A stretch of 6,722 bases of DNA from Xanthobacteraceae bacterium (GTDB taxonomy: Bacteria > Pseudomonadota > Alphaproteobacteria > Rhizobiales > Xanthobacteraceae): positions 1-6,722 of the forward strand of contig JASHWN010000471.1 of NCBI GenBank assembly GCA_030044035.1, in the 5' to 3' direction. The position numbers and the translations under genes are program-made. Shown here one piece after another: positions 1 through 6,275 of this stretch (the stretch's first letter is position 1; each line of letters starts with the position of its first letter). The notes under the pieces were generated by a model. The model was not told the DNA's origin, did not search any database, and was given only the letters and a program-made list of their open reading frames with translations.

Positions 1-1
1 T

Positions 2-433
2 GCCATCTGCGCCTATCTGGCCGACGCCTTTCCGCAGGCGCGCTTGGCGCCGCCGCCCGGCGGCCGCCTGCGCGGACCTTATGATCGCTGGCTGTTCTTT
101 ACTGCCGGTCCGGTCGAGGCGGCGGTCAGCAATCAGGCGCTCGGCTTTAAGGTGCCGCCGGAGCGCGAGCGCATGATCGGCTATGGCCGCATCGACCTCG
201 TCATGGCTGCGCTGGAAGCGGCAGTGTCGCGTGGCGCGTATCTGGTCGGCGAGCGCTTTTCCGCCGCCGATGTTTATGGCGGCTCGCAGCTCGGCTTCGG
301 CATGATGTTCGGCACCATCGAGAAACGGCCGGCTTTCGCACACTATTGGCAGCGAATAAGCGCCCGGCCGGCATGCGTGCGCGCCAAGGAGCTGGACGAC
401 GCGCTAACGCCACCGCAGCCGGCCAAGCGCTGA
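2..433 (+). CDS. Glutathione S-transferase family protein, C-terminal part (5' end outside window)
   Basis: GSTs conjugate glutathione to electrophiles or act as glutathione-dependent reductases or isomerases, usually as cytosolic dimers. The reading frame is open from base 2, giving about 143 residues to the TGA at 431-433, so the N-terminal thioredoxin-like half, including the catalytic Ser/Cys/Tyr region, lies mostly outside. The first visible residues, AICAYLADAFP, match the end of the thioredoxin domain, where the SAAICAYLA-type segment binds the gamma-glutamyl part of glutathione. The rest is the all-helical C-terminal domain. It holds the conserved N-capping segment YLVGERFSAADVYGGS, the hallmark of the GST C-terminal core (G-x-x-F-S-x-A-D), and ends with the usual YWQRISARPACVRA helix. 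Codon use matches the neighbours. The TTG at 44 lies mid-domain and is not the real start. Family call is firm; GST class and substrate are unknown. Confidence 0.9.
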   Translation, partial: AICAYLADAFPQARLAPPPGGRLRGPYDRWLFFTAGPVEAAVSNQALGFKVPPERERMIGYGRIDLVMAALEAAVSRGAYLVGERFSAADVYGGSQLGFGMMFGTIEKRPAFAHYWQRISARPACVRAKELDDALTPPQPAKR

Positions 434-460
434 AGGCGAGGCACGTATCCACACGTTTTC

Positions 461-489
461 TTGTAACGGGCCGCGCCAGCCGGTAGGCT
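461..489 (+). promoter_or_regulatory. Possible sigma-70-type promoter for the TolC-family gene
   Basis: TTGTAA at 461-466 and TAGGCT at 484-489 are separated by exactly 17 bp in the 84-bp gap between the GST and TolC genes. A start near 496 would leave a leader of about 20 nt that contains the TTGAGG ribosome binding site. The -35 matches the consensus at 4 of 6 positions and the -10 at only 3 of 6, so this is a geometry-based suggestion only. Confidence 0.25.
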
Positions 490-517
490 TTTGCGTGCGG
501 TGGATTGAGGCCGTGGC

Positions 518-1978
518 GTGGGTGTAGAGGGGACTCCACGAGTACGCAGTGCCTGGCCGCGAGCGCTGGATCGGCGCTCGGCCGCGGCGGCTGCAATTGT
601 ATTGTGCACCGCATTCATCGCCCCGCCCCAGCCCGCTGCCGCCGAAACCATCGAAAGCGCGCTCGCCAAGGCCTACCAGAACAACCCGCAGCTCAACGCC
701 CAGCGTGCCATCGTGCGGCAGAGCGACGAGGGCGTGCCGCAGGCACTGTCGGGTTACCGGCCGAACATCGCCGCCAACGCTTCGATCGGCCGGCAATACA
801 CCGACATCACGGAAACCATTCCGCCGGCGCCGCCGGCTCTGCAATCGGGCATCACGTTGTCGGCCAAGGGCTTGACCACGCCGGAATCGGTCGGGCTTAC
901 CGGCACCCAGACGCTGTTCAATGGCCAGCAAACCGCCAACAAGGTGCGGGCGGCGGAGAGCCAGGTCTCGGCAGCGCGCGAGACGCTACGCGTGATGGAA
1001 GAGTCGGTGTTGCTGTCGGCGGCCTCGATCTACATGGATGTGTCGCGCGACACGGCGAACCTGCAGGTGCAGCAGAACAACGTCCGCGTCCTGCAACGCA
1101 CGCTCACCGACACCCGCAACCGCTTTGCTGCCGGCCAGGTCACCGACACCGACACCGCCCAAGCCGAGGCGCAATTGGCCGCTGGCGAAGCGACGCTTCA
1201 TGCCGCAGAGTCGCAGCTGGCAACGACGCGCGCCAATTACCGGCGCATCATCGGCGTCGACCCGGTCAACCTCGCCGCCGCTGCGCCGGTCGATCGCCTG
1301 GCGCCGACTAACCTCAACGCCGCGGTTGCGGTCGGCATCGCCGAGAACCCGTCGGTCATCGCGGCGTTGTACGGCGTCGACGTCGCGCAGCTGCAGGTCA
1401 AGATCGCCGAAGGCGCGCTATGGCCGACGCTGACCGGTCAGTACAGCATCCAAGATCAGCGCGATCCTCAACTCCTCACGCCGAAACTGTTCACCAATAC
1501 GGTGACGCTGAACCTGTCGGTGCCGATCTATCAGGGCGGCGCCGAATATTCGGCGATCCGGCTCGACAAGGAAACTCTCGACCAGCAGCGTCTCAATGTC
1601 GATCAGGTGCGCGACCAGGTGCGCGCCAACGTGGTACAGGCCTGGGCCCAACTGCAAGCCGCCAAGGCGCAGGTCGAAGCCGCCGAACGCCAGAACTTCG
1701 CCGCCGCCCGCGCGCTCACCGGCGTGCGCAATGAGGCGCTGGCCGGCCAACGCACCACCCAGGACGTGCTCAATGCCGAACAGGTTCTGGTCAACGCGCG
1801 GCAGAGCCTGATCGTGGCGCAGCACGACCGGGTCGTCGCCTCCTATAGCCTGCTCTCCGCGGTCGGCCGGTTATCGGCTCAGGAATTGAAGCTGCCGGTC
1901 ACGATCTACGATCCGCAGGTGCATTACCACCAGGTCCGCGACACCTGGTTCGGCCTGCGCACGCCGAGCGGGCAATAA
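518..1978 (+). CDS. TolC-family outer membrane efflux protein
   Basis: TolC-family proteins trimerise into an outer-membrane beta-barrel joined to a long periplasmic alpha-helical tunnel, the exit duct for type I secretion and RND/ABC/MFS efflux. The product is 486 residues, close to E. coli TolC. The GTG start is forced: an in-frame TGA lies at 506-508 and TTGAGG (505-510) sits 7 nt upstream. Residues 1-42 form a signal peptide with arginines at 19-20, a hydrophobic stretch at about 21-36 and cleavage after AAA before ETIESALAKAYQNNP, the usual mature TolC N-terminus. Two homologous outer-membrane-efflux repeats are visible, one with TLFNGQQ at 132-138 and one with VPIYQGG at 335-341. Each is followed by a long Ala/Gln-rich coiled-coil hairpin (AESQVSAARETLR; EAAERQNFAAARAL). 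No membrane-fusion or ABC partner gene is adjacent, so its export cargo is unknown. The stop is 19 bp from that of the convergent hydrolase gene. Confidence 0.95.
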   Translation: MGVEGTPRVRSAWPRALDRRSAAAAAIVLCTAFIAPPQPAAAETIESALAKAYQNNPQLNAQRAIVRQSDEGVPQALSGYRPNIAANASIGRQYTDITETIPPAPPALQSGITLSAKGLTTPESVGLTGTQTLFNGQQTANKVRAAESQVSAARETLRVMEESVLLSAASIYMDVSRDTANLQVQQNNVRVLQRTLTDTRNRFAAGQVTDTDTAQAEAQLAAGEATLHAAESQLATTRANYRRIIGVDPVNLAAAAPVDRLAPTNLNAAVAVGIAENPSVIAALYGVDVAQLQVKIAEGALWPTLTGQYSIQDQRDPQLLTPKLFTNTVTLNLSVPIYQGGAEYSAIRLDKETLDQQRLNVDQVRDQVRANVVQAWAQLQAAKAQVEAAERQNFAAARALTGVRNEALAGQRTTQDVLNAEQVLVNARQSLIVAQHDRVVASYSLLSAVGRLSAQELKLPVTIYDPQVHYHQVRDTWFGLRTPSGQ

Positions 1979-1997
1979 TCCCGCCGCCGGCCTTCTG

Positions 1998-3797
1998 TTA
2001 GTCCGGAATGACCGGCAGCAGCAAATGCGACGGATATTGCAGATCGTGATAAATCCTATGCAGCACCGTTTTGCTGGAGCAGATGTGATACGGTACGTAT
2101 TCGGCGTTGGTGGCGCCGGCGACACCGGTCGGCAAATCGAGGCTGGTAATATCGAGGCAGATACGGTGGCTTCTGCGGAACAGATTAGCCGTCGCCATCA
2201 CCTCGATCTGATATTCTTCGATCGCGCCCGGCGTCACCGGCTTGTGCGCCGCGCGCGTGAGCGGATGCCACGGCCAGTATGGCTTTGAGCGCTCCGGATC
2301 GAGCGCGCGATGCGATGCCTTGAGCCAGCCGCGCGTCAGCTCGCGCTCGGGCAGGTCGACCGGCACCTTGCGCTCGCCTTCGCGCACGCTCTGCACCGAA
2401 ACGTCGGGGCCGATGTCCTTGAGGATGACGATCCAGTTGGTGTCGTCCTGGTCGATCGCCGCATAGAGCGTGAGCGCGATCGGGCCGGCGATCAACACGT
2501 CGTGCGGCAGCGGATCGGTCATGTAGCGCAGCCGCGCAACGGCATCGGTCTGCGACGGCGGCATCTGCACGAACGAGTCCGGCGGCTCATTGGCTGCTGT
2601 GCTCGCTGGCGCCGGCTCGTCGGGCGACAGCCGCTGCCAGCTTTTCAAAAAAAGCTTGGTCCACTGCGTCTGCGGCAGCGGCCAATCGCTCGCCGCGCGC
2701 CACTCGTTGGCGCCCATCACCCAGAACCGCACCGGCGGCTCGTCCATGATGCCGGTGTCGAGGCCCTTGAGCCAATGGTCGTGCCAGCGCAGCACCTCGC
2801 GATGAAAGCCGTGATACGGCCGTTCCAGGTGCGCCGGCCCGGCGAGCAATAGTTTCTTCGGCGCCGCGATGTTGCGGTACCAGTGCTGACAACCGTTGAG
2901 ATGGGTCTTGTAGGTGTAGCCGTACCAGCCGGAGCCCGTGTAGGTCGGCACCTTGATCTCGGCGAATTCAGCCTCGCTCTTTTGCACCGCAGCTTCGCTG
3001 TCGAACGGATCGATCAGCACGTTGAAAAAGGGCGGCATGTGCTGGCCCTTTTGCGCGATGAGATTGTAGACGTGCGGATACATTGTGTAGTCCGGATTGG
3101 CCATCGCCTCGCGCCAAACCTTTTCGCGCTCGGGCGGCAGCGCTCCGGGCGGTCCCTTGTGGTGGTGTAGCGCCGAGAAATGGCCGACCAGATAACGAAA
3201 CAGATGAATGACGCCGCCGGGATACTCGTCGCGAAAGCCGCCGAGCTCGCCATACGCGCCGCGCGGATCGAACGGAAAGATTGCACGCAGGTGCGGCGGC
3301 TGTTTCTTGGCCGCGGCGAGCTGCTCGGCGCCGAAGCCGGAAATGCCGACCATCCCAACATTACCATCGCACCAAGTCTGCGCCGCGATCCACTCGATCA
3401 GATCGTAGCAGTCCCACTCGCGCGAGCCGCCGCCGTGCGATTTGCCGACGCCGCGCGGTGAGCCGATCACGTGCACGTAGCCGCGCGACACGAAGAAGTT
3501 GGTGTCGCCCGCCTCGAGCGGGCCGGTCCATAGCGGCGCCCAGGCCGGCTGCGGCGGCAGCGCCGCGGCCATGTCCGGCCCCTGAATGTCCTTATTATAG
3601 ATCGCGAAGGCGAGCAGCGCCGGGAATTTGCCGGCACCGTCGGGGCGATAGACGTCGACGCAGATCTCGACGCCGTCGCGCATCGGCACCATGACGTCGC
3701 GGTCGCTGGCGATCGACGAAAAGCTCGGCGCGCGGTCGTAGTGGGTCCCCGGATCCTCGGTCGATTGCAGCAATGGACGCGGCGGCTCGGCACTCAC
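1998..3797 (-). CDS. CocE/NonD family alpha/beta hydrolase (X-Pro dipeptidyl-peptidase S15-like)
   Basis: CocE/NonD hydrolases cleave esters or amides of varied substrates (cocaine esterase, acyl-peptide and antibiotic hydrolases). With the GTG at 3797 the product is 599 residues, normal for the family. The order is: N-terminal strand region with MRDGVEICVDVYRPDG; a Tyr in FAIYNK (Tyr67), matching the CocE oxyanion Tyr; SPRGVGKS (DxRG-like); WCDGNVGMVGISGFG with nucleophile Ser153; a helical cap; GPAHLERP with His323; and a C-terminal jelly-roll from about residue 430 (IAGPIALTLYAAID, then the long NWIVILKDIGPDV strands). The usual GW(Y)D Asp is replaced: GSGWYGYTYK has Gly293 there. No signal peptide is seen. 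An upstream in-frame TTG at 3860 would add 21 residues. I prefer GTG because the extra codons end in GGG AGA GGT CTT, unusual for this genome and better read as a ribosome binding site. It is divergent from the cupin gene; substrate unknown. Confidence 0.88.
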   Translation of the reverse strand: MSAEPPRPLLQSTEDPGTHYDRAPSFSSIASDRDVMVPMRDGVEICVDVYRPDGAGKFPALLAFAIYNKDIQGPDMAAALPPQPAWAPLWTGPLEAGDTNFFVSRGYVHVIGSPRGVGKSHGGGSREWDCYDLIEWIAAQTWCDGNVGMVGISGFGAEQLAAAKKQPPHLRAIFPFDPRGAYGELGGFRDEYPGGVIHLFRYLVGHFSALHHHKGPPGALPPEREKVWREAMANPDYTMYPHVYNLIAQKGQHMPPFFNVLIDPFDSEAAVQKSEAEFAEIKVPTYTGSGWYGYTYKTHLNGCQHWYRNIAAPKKLLLAGPAHLERPYHGFHREVLRWHDHWLKGLDTGIMDEPPVRFWVMGANEWRAASDWPLPQTQWTKLFLKSWQRLSPDEPAPASTAANEPPDSFVQMPPSQTDAVARLRYMTDPLPHDVLIAGPIALTLYAAIDQDDTNWIVILKDIGPDVSVQSVREGERKVPVDLPERELTRGWLKASHRALDPERSKPYWPWHPLTRAAHKPVTPGAIEEYQIEVMATANLFRRSHRICLDITSLDLPTGVAGATNAEYVPYHICSSKTVLHRIYHDLQYPSHLLLPVIPD

Positions 3798-3801
3798 AAG
3801 A

Positions 3802-3810
3802 CCTCTCCCC
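3802..3810 (-). promoter_or_regulatory. Ribosome binding site supporting the GTG start of the CocE/NonD gene
   Basis: On the minus strand this reads GGGGAGAGG, 4 nt before the GTG at 3797-3795. It decides between that start and an upstream TTG at 3860-3858. The TTG is also preceded by a good match, AAGGTGAGG, at 3868-3876, 7 nt away. Both are plausible; codon choice between them favours the GTG. Confidence 0.5.
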
Positions 3811-3867
3811 TCGCCGGCAGCGCTGAGGCGCTTCTTGCTTTTGCGCGCGGCGCCCGGCAAATACGAG

Positions 3868-3876
3868 CCTCACCTT
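3868..3876 (-). promoter_or_regulatory. Alternative ribosome binding site for an upstream TTG start of the CocE/NonD gene
   Basis: The minus strand reads AAGGTGAGG, 7 nt before the TTG at 3860-3858. If used, it yields a 620-residue form beginning MPGAARKSKKRL, a Lys/Arg-rich tail with no family resemblance that I can see. Confidence 0.3.
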
Positions 3877-3943
3877 AATGGCGCGCTGCTGTGCCGATCA
3901 AGCGACGCGGCCGCCGACGCAAGGCTGACGGGAGGAACCGACG

Positions 3944-4498
3944 ATGGAGTTGAAATCGACGCGCCGGATCGTGACCGGCCACGATGCTTCAGGCAAGGCG
4001 GTGGCGTTGTTTGACGCGGCTGTGCCGGCCAAGCAGCGCAGCCCGGGCGGCAACGGCATGACCTTGCTGTGGGTGACGAGCGAATTTCCGGTCGACATGA
4101 CGTCGCCGGCCGATCGCGCGCAGACCCAAGTCGGCGTGCCACCACCGCCGAGCGGCACGATCTTTCGCATCGTCGACTTCGCGCCGGTGTCGAGCGGCGC
4201 AGCGCCGGTCGATCATCATCAGATACTCTTGTCCATGGGCATCGATCCGGCGACCCAAGGCTATGGCCGGCACGCCAACACCCATCGGACGCGAACGATC
4301 GACTATGCCCTTGTGCTCGAGGGCGAGATCGACATGCTGCTGGACGACAGCGAAGTGCACGTCAAGGCCGGCGACGTGCTGGTGCAGCAAGGCACCAATC
4401 ACGCCTGGGTCAATAACGGCACCAAGCCATGCCGTATCGCCTTCATCCTGATCGACGCCAAGACGCCGCCGGCGTGGCAGAAGGGCTGGAAGCCGTAA
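3944..4498 (+). CDS. Cupin domain-containing protein
   Basis: Cupins are small beta-barrels, often metal-binding, serving as dioxygenases, isomerases, decarboxylases or sensor domains. The product is 184 residues. GGGAGGA at 3930-3936 lies 7 nt before the ATG. The C-terminal half is one cupin_2 barrel. Motif 1 is HANTHRTRTIDYALVLEGEI (residues 110-129), with His114, Asp120 where many cupins have Glu, and Gly127. Motif 2 is GDVLVQQGTNHAWVN (143-157), with His153 and Asn157 but Gln instead of the usual Pro. The first His of the classical HxH is Asn112, so the metal set may be His110 or Asn112, His114, Asp120 and His153. Residues 1-80 form an N-terminal extension with strand-like segments. It is divergent from the hydrolase and 117 bp upstream of the MmgE/PrpD gene on the same strand, which suggests a shared catabolic role. 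Fold is secure, reaction unknown. Confidence 0.88.
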   Translation: MELKSTRRIVTGHDASGKAVALFDAAVPAKQRSPGGNGMTLLWVTSEFPVDMTSPADRAQTQVGVPPPPSGTIFRIVDFAPVSSGAAPVDHHQILLSMGIDPATQGYGRHANTHRTRTIDYALVLEGEIDMLLDDSEVHVKAGDVLVQQGTNHAWVNNGTKPCRIAFILIDAKTPPAWQKGWKP

Positions 4499-4615
4499 GG
4501 CGAAATCAGAAGATCGCCAGATGCACCACCTTGACGCCGCTGGCGAAGTCATCATGCTGGTGACGGGCTTTTTGCTCACCCGCACGGGAGCGCGCCCGGC
4601 CCGATCGGAGATGCC

Positions 4616-5980
4616 ATGAGTTCGCTGACCTTTGAGCTCGGCCGTTTTGTCGCCGACCTTACATTGCGGCAAATTCCAGCGGACGGGAGCGCCATCGCGC
4701 GCACCGGCATTGCCGATTGCTTCGGCGTGCTGGTCGCCGGCGCGCGCGACTCCGAGATCGCGCTGGTCGACCGCGAGCTTGGCGGCGGCGCCGCTGCCGG
4801 AACGGCGTCGGCGTCGCTTATTCCGTCAGGCGCGCGGCGCAGCGTCGAAAGCGCCGCCTTGGTCAACGGCGTTGCCGCCCATGTGCTTGACTATGACGAC
4901 GTCAGCCTCGACGGCCATCCGAGCGCGGTGCTTGTGCCGGCGATTCTGGCGCAGGGCGAAGCCAGCGGCTCGAGCGGCGCCGAGATGCTCACCGCCTACG
5001 TTGCCGGCTTCGAAGTCTGGGCAGAGCTCCTCGCGCGCGAGCCAACGCCGCTGCATCGCAAGGGCTGGCACCCGAGCGCCGTGCTCGGCACCATCGCGGC
5101 TGCCGCCGCATGCGCCAAGCTGCGCGGCCTCGATGGACCCGGCGCGGCAACCGCGATGGCGATTGCGGCGTCGATGGCGTCGGGCCTCGTCGCCAATTTC
5201 GGCACGATGACGAAATCCTTTCAGGTCGGCCGCGCCGCGCAATCCGGAGTAATTGCCGCGCGCCTTGCGCAGGCCGGCTTGACCGCTTCGCTCGATGCGC
5301 TCGAGCACCCGTCTGGGCTGCTCGCAGCGTTGTCGCCGGAGGGCAAGGCCGAGCTCGACCGGCCGTTCGATACCGCGCGCAAGGAATGGCATATCGTCAG
5401 CGACGGCCTCAACATCAAACGCTACCCGATCTGCTACGCGACGCACCGCTCGATCGACGCGGCGCTCGGCTTGGTCGAGCGCTACGATCTGTCGCCCGAC
5501 AAGGTCGAACGCATCCACGTCTCGACCGGCAAGACGCAACTCGTGATGCTGCGCAATGCCCGGCCGCAGACCGGGCTCGAAGCGAAATTTTCCATGCAGT
5601 TCGCCATGGCCGCCGCGCTCGTCGCGCGCAAAGTCGGGCTTGCCGAACTGACCGATGCGTTCGTGCGGCGCCGCGACGTGCAGGCGATCTTTCCGCGCGT
5701 ATCGTTCACGGCCACGGACGCGACCATGCCGGCCTCCGCCTTCGCTCCCGCCGATGCGGTGGAAATCACCACCACCTCCGGCACAACGCTCAAGAGCGGC
5801 CCGGTCGAATACGCCAAGGGCAGCCATCAGTCCCCGCTTTCGCGCGACGAGGTGTGGGGCAAGTTCTCCGACTGCCTCGGCGATGACTACGCACCGGCCA
5901 GGAAATCTTCGGCGTTCGAGAACCTGATGATCTTCGATCGGCTCAATGGCGCCGCGGATTTGGCACTGCAGAAGCGGTAA
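4616..5980 (+). CDS. MmgE/PrpD family protein (2-methylcitrate dehydratase / cis-aconitate decarboxylase-like)
   Basis: Family members dehydrate or decarboxylate tricarboxylic or related organic acids; PrpD acts in the methylcitrate cycle and IRG1/CAD makes itaconate. Length is 454 residues, typical for the family. CGGAG at 4606-4610 precedes the ATG by 5 nt. Conserved blocks: NGVAAHVLDYDDVSLDGHPS (84-103) with the Asp cluster and His101; GWHPSAVLGTIAAA (150-163); NFGTMTKSFQVGRAAQSG (194-211) with Lys200; NIKRYPICYATH (266-277) with Lys268 and His277; and EAKFSMQF (322-329). In the CAD enzymes the equivalent His and two Lys residues line the active site, and a Tyr is expected near position 329, where this protein has Phe. 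No prpB/prpC genes are visible, so a true methylcitrate-cycle PrpD is unlikely. A catabolic homologue tied to the cupin gene upstream is more plausible. Substrate is not deducible. Confidence 0.92.
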   Translation: MSSLTFELGRFVADLTLRQIPADGSAIARTGIADCFGVLVAGARDSEIALVDRELGGGAAAGTASASLIPSGARRSVESAALVNGVAAHVLDYDDVSLDGHPSAVLVPAILAQGEASGSSGAEMLTAYVAGFEVWAELLAREPTPLHRKGWHPSAVLGTIAAAAACAKLRGLDGPGAATAMAIAASMASGLVANFGTMTKSFQVGRAAQSGVIAARLAQAGLTASLDALEHPSGLLAALSPEGKAELDRPFDTARKEWHIVSDGLNIKRYPICYATHRSIDAALGLVERYDLSPDKVERIHVSTGKTQLVMLRNARPQTGLEAKFSMQFAMAAALVARKVGLAELTDAFVRRRDVQAIFPRVSFTATDATMPASAFAPADAVEITTTSGTTLKSGPVEYAKGSHQSPLSRDEVWGKFSDCLGDDYAPARKSSAFENLMIFDRLNGAADLALQKR

Positions 5981-6023
5981 AGCCCATCCTTCTCTAAGCC
6001 CCTCGCCTCACAGAAGAACTCCT

Positions 6024-6045
6024 TTGACGGCGCGTTGACGCCGCC
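6024..6045 (+). promoter_or_regulatory. Tandem 11-bp repeat with TTGACG cores, possible promoter or operator element
   Basis: TTGACGGCGCG is followed directly by TTGACGCCGCC, a direct repeat with an 11-bp period. The same bases form a small hairpin, CGGCG/CGCCG around a 6-nt loop (6028-6043). It lies in the 121-bp gap before the small secreted-peptide gene. TTGACG resembles a -35 box, but no convincing -10 lies 16-18 bp downstream of either copy, so a protein binding site is as likely as a promoter. Confidence 0.25.
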
Positions 6046-6101
6046 ATGCCTATGACGGATCGCGAAATCACCAATCCAGCAATCCGGGCCGGGAGGCAAT
6101 C

Positions 6102-6275
6102 ATGACCAAGCTGACTGCATTAGCCGCTTTGTTCTGTGTAGTGACTTTCTCGGTTCCTGCTTTCGCTTTTTCAGTCGAAAAGTGTAAGCAGCACTGCGTG
6201 GAAAACTGTTCCGGAAAGGGAAACTACTGTCTGGGTAACTGCACGACGCGATGCGACCGCGGCGGTCGGCATTAG
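6102..6275 (+). CDS. Small secreted cysteine-rich peptide, 57 aa, unknown family
   Basis: The gene is short but well supported: GGGAGG at 6091-6096 lies 5 nt before the ATG, and the product divides cleanly into an export signal and a mature peptide. Residues 1-22 (Lys at position 3, a hydrophobic core, ending SVPAFA) form a Sec signal peptide with cleavage expected after AFA. The mature part of about 35 residues has six cysteines at 28, 32, 36, 43, 47 and 51, i.e. C-x3-C-x3-C-x6-C-x3-C-x3-C, with a Gly/Lys-rich turn (SGKGNY) in the middle. It is mildly basic. The spacing would put three cysteines on one face of each of two helices, fitting a disulfide-laddered helical hairpin. GC is about 52% by hand count, clearly below its surroundings. 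I do not recognise the family. Alternatives are a metal-binding peptide, a toxin or antimicrobial, or an interaction factor. Confidence 0.75.
   Translation: MTKLTALAALFCVVTFSVPAFAFSVEKCKQHCVENCSGKGNYCLGNCTTRCDRGGRH

Noticed and set aside
201..931. Long minus-strand open frames opposite the GST and TolC genes
   Set aside because: High-GC shadow frames, Arg/Pro/Ala-rich and without domain-like sequence. The plus-strand genes explain the region.
1979..1997. Bidirectional terminator between the convergent TolC and hydrolase genes
   Set aside because: The 19-bp gap holds no stem with a T-run. Any terminator must lie within the opposing coding regions.
3864..3901. Minus-strand TTGATC (3901-3896) with CATTAA (3880-3875) as a promoter for the hydrolase
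   Set aside because: The spacing is only 15 bp, the -10 matches 3 of 6 positions, and it would barely clear the longer coding form.
4541..4583. GGTGA...TCACC with a T-run as a terminator between the cupin and MmgE/PrpD genes
   Set aside because: The T-run lies inside the loop, not after the stem, and five pairs across a 12-nt loop is weak. It gives no reason to split the two genes.
4506..4619. Minus-strand open frame ending DDFASGVKVVHLAIF before a stop, which looks protein-like and could be a gene remnant
   Set aside because: The upstream part of the frame (Arg/Ser-rich) is not convincing and runs into the antisense of the MmgE/PrpD gene. No start or ribosome binding site is visible, and I recognise no family.
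4826..5827. 333-codon minus-strand open frame within the MmgE/PrpD gene
   Set aside because: Arg/Gly/Ala/His-rich composition typical of antisense shadows. The plus-strand frame carries all conserved motifs.
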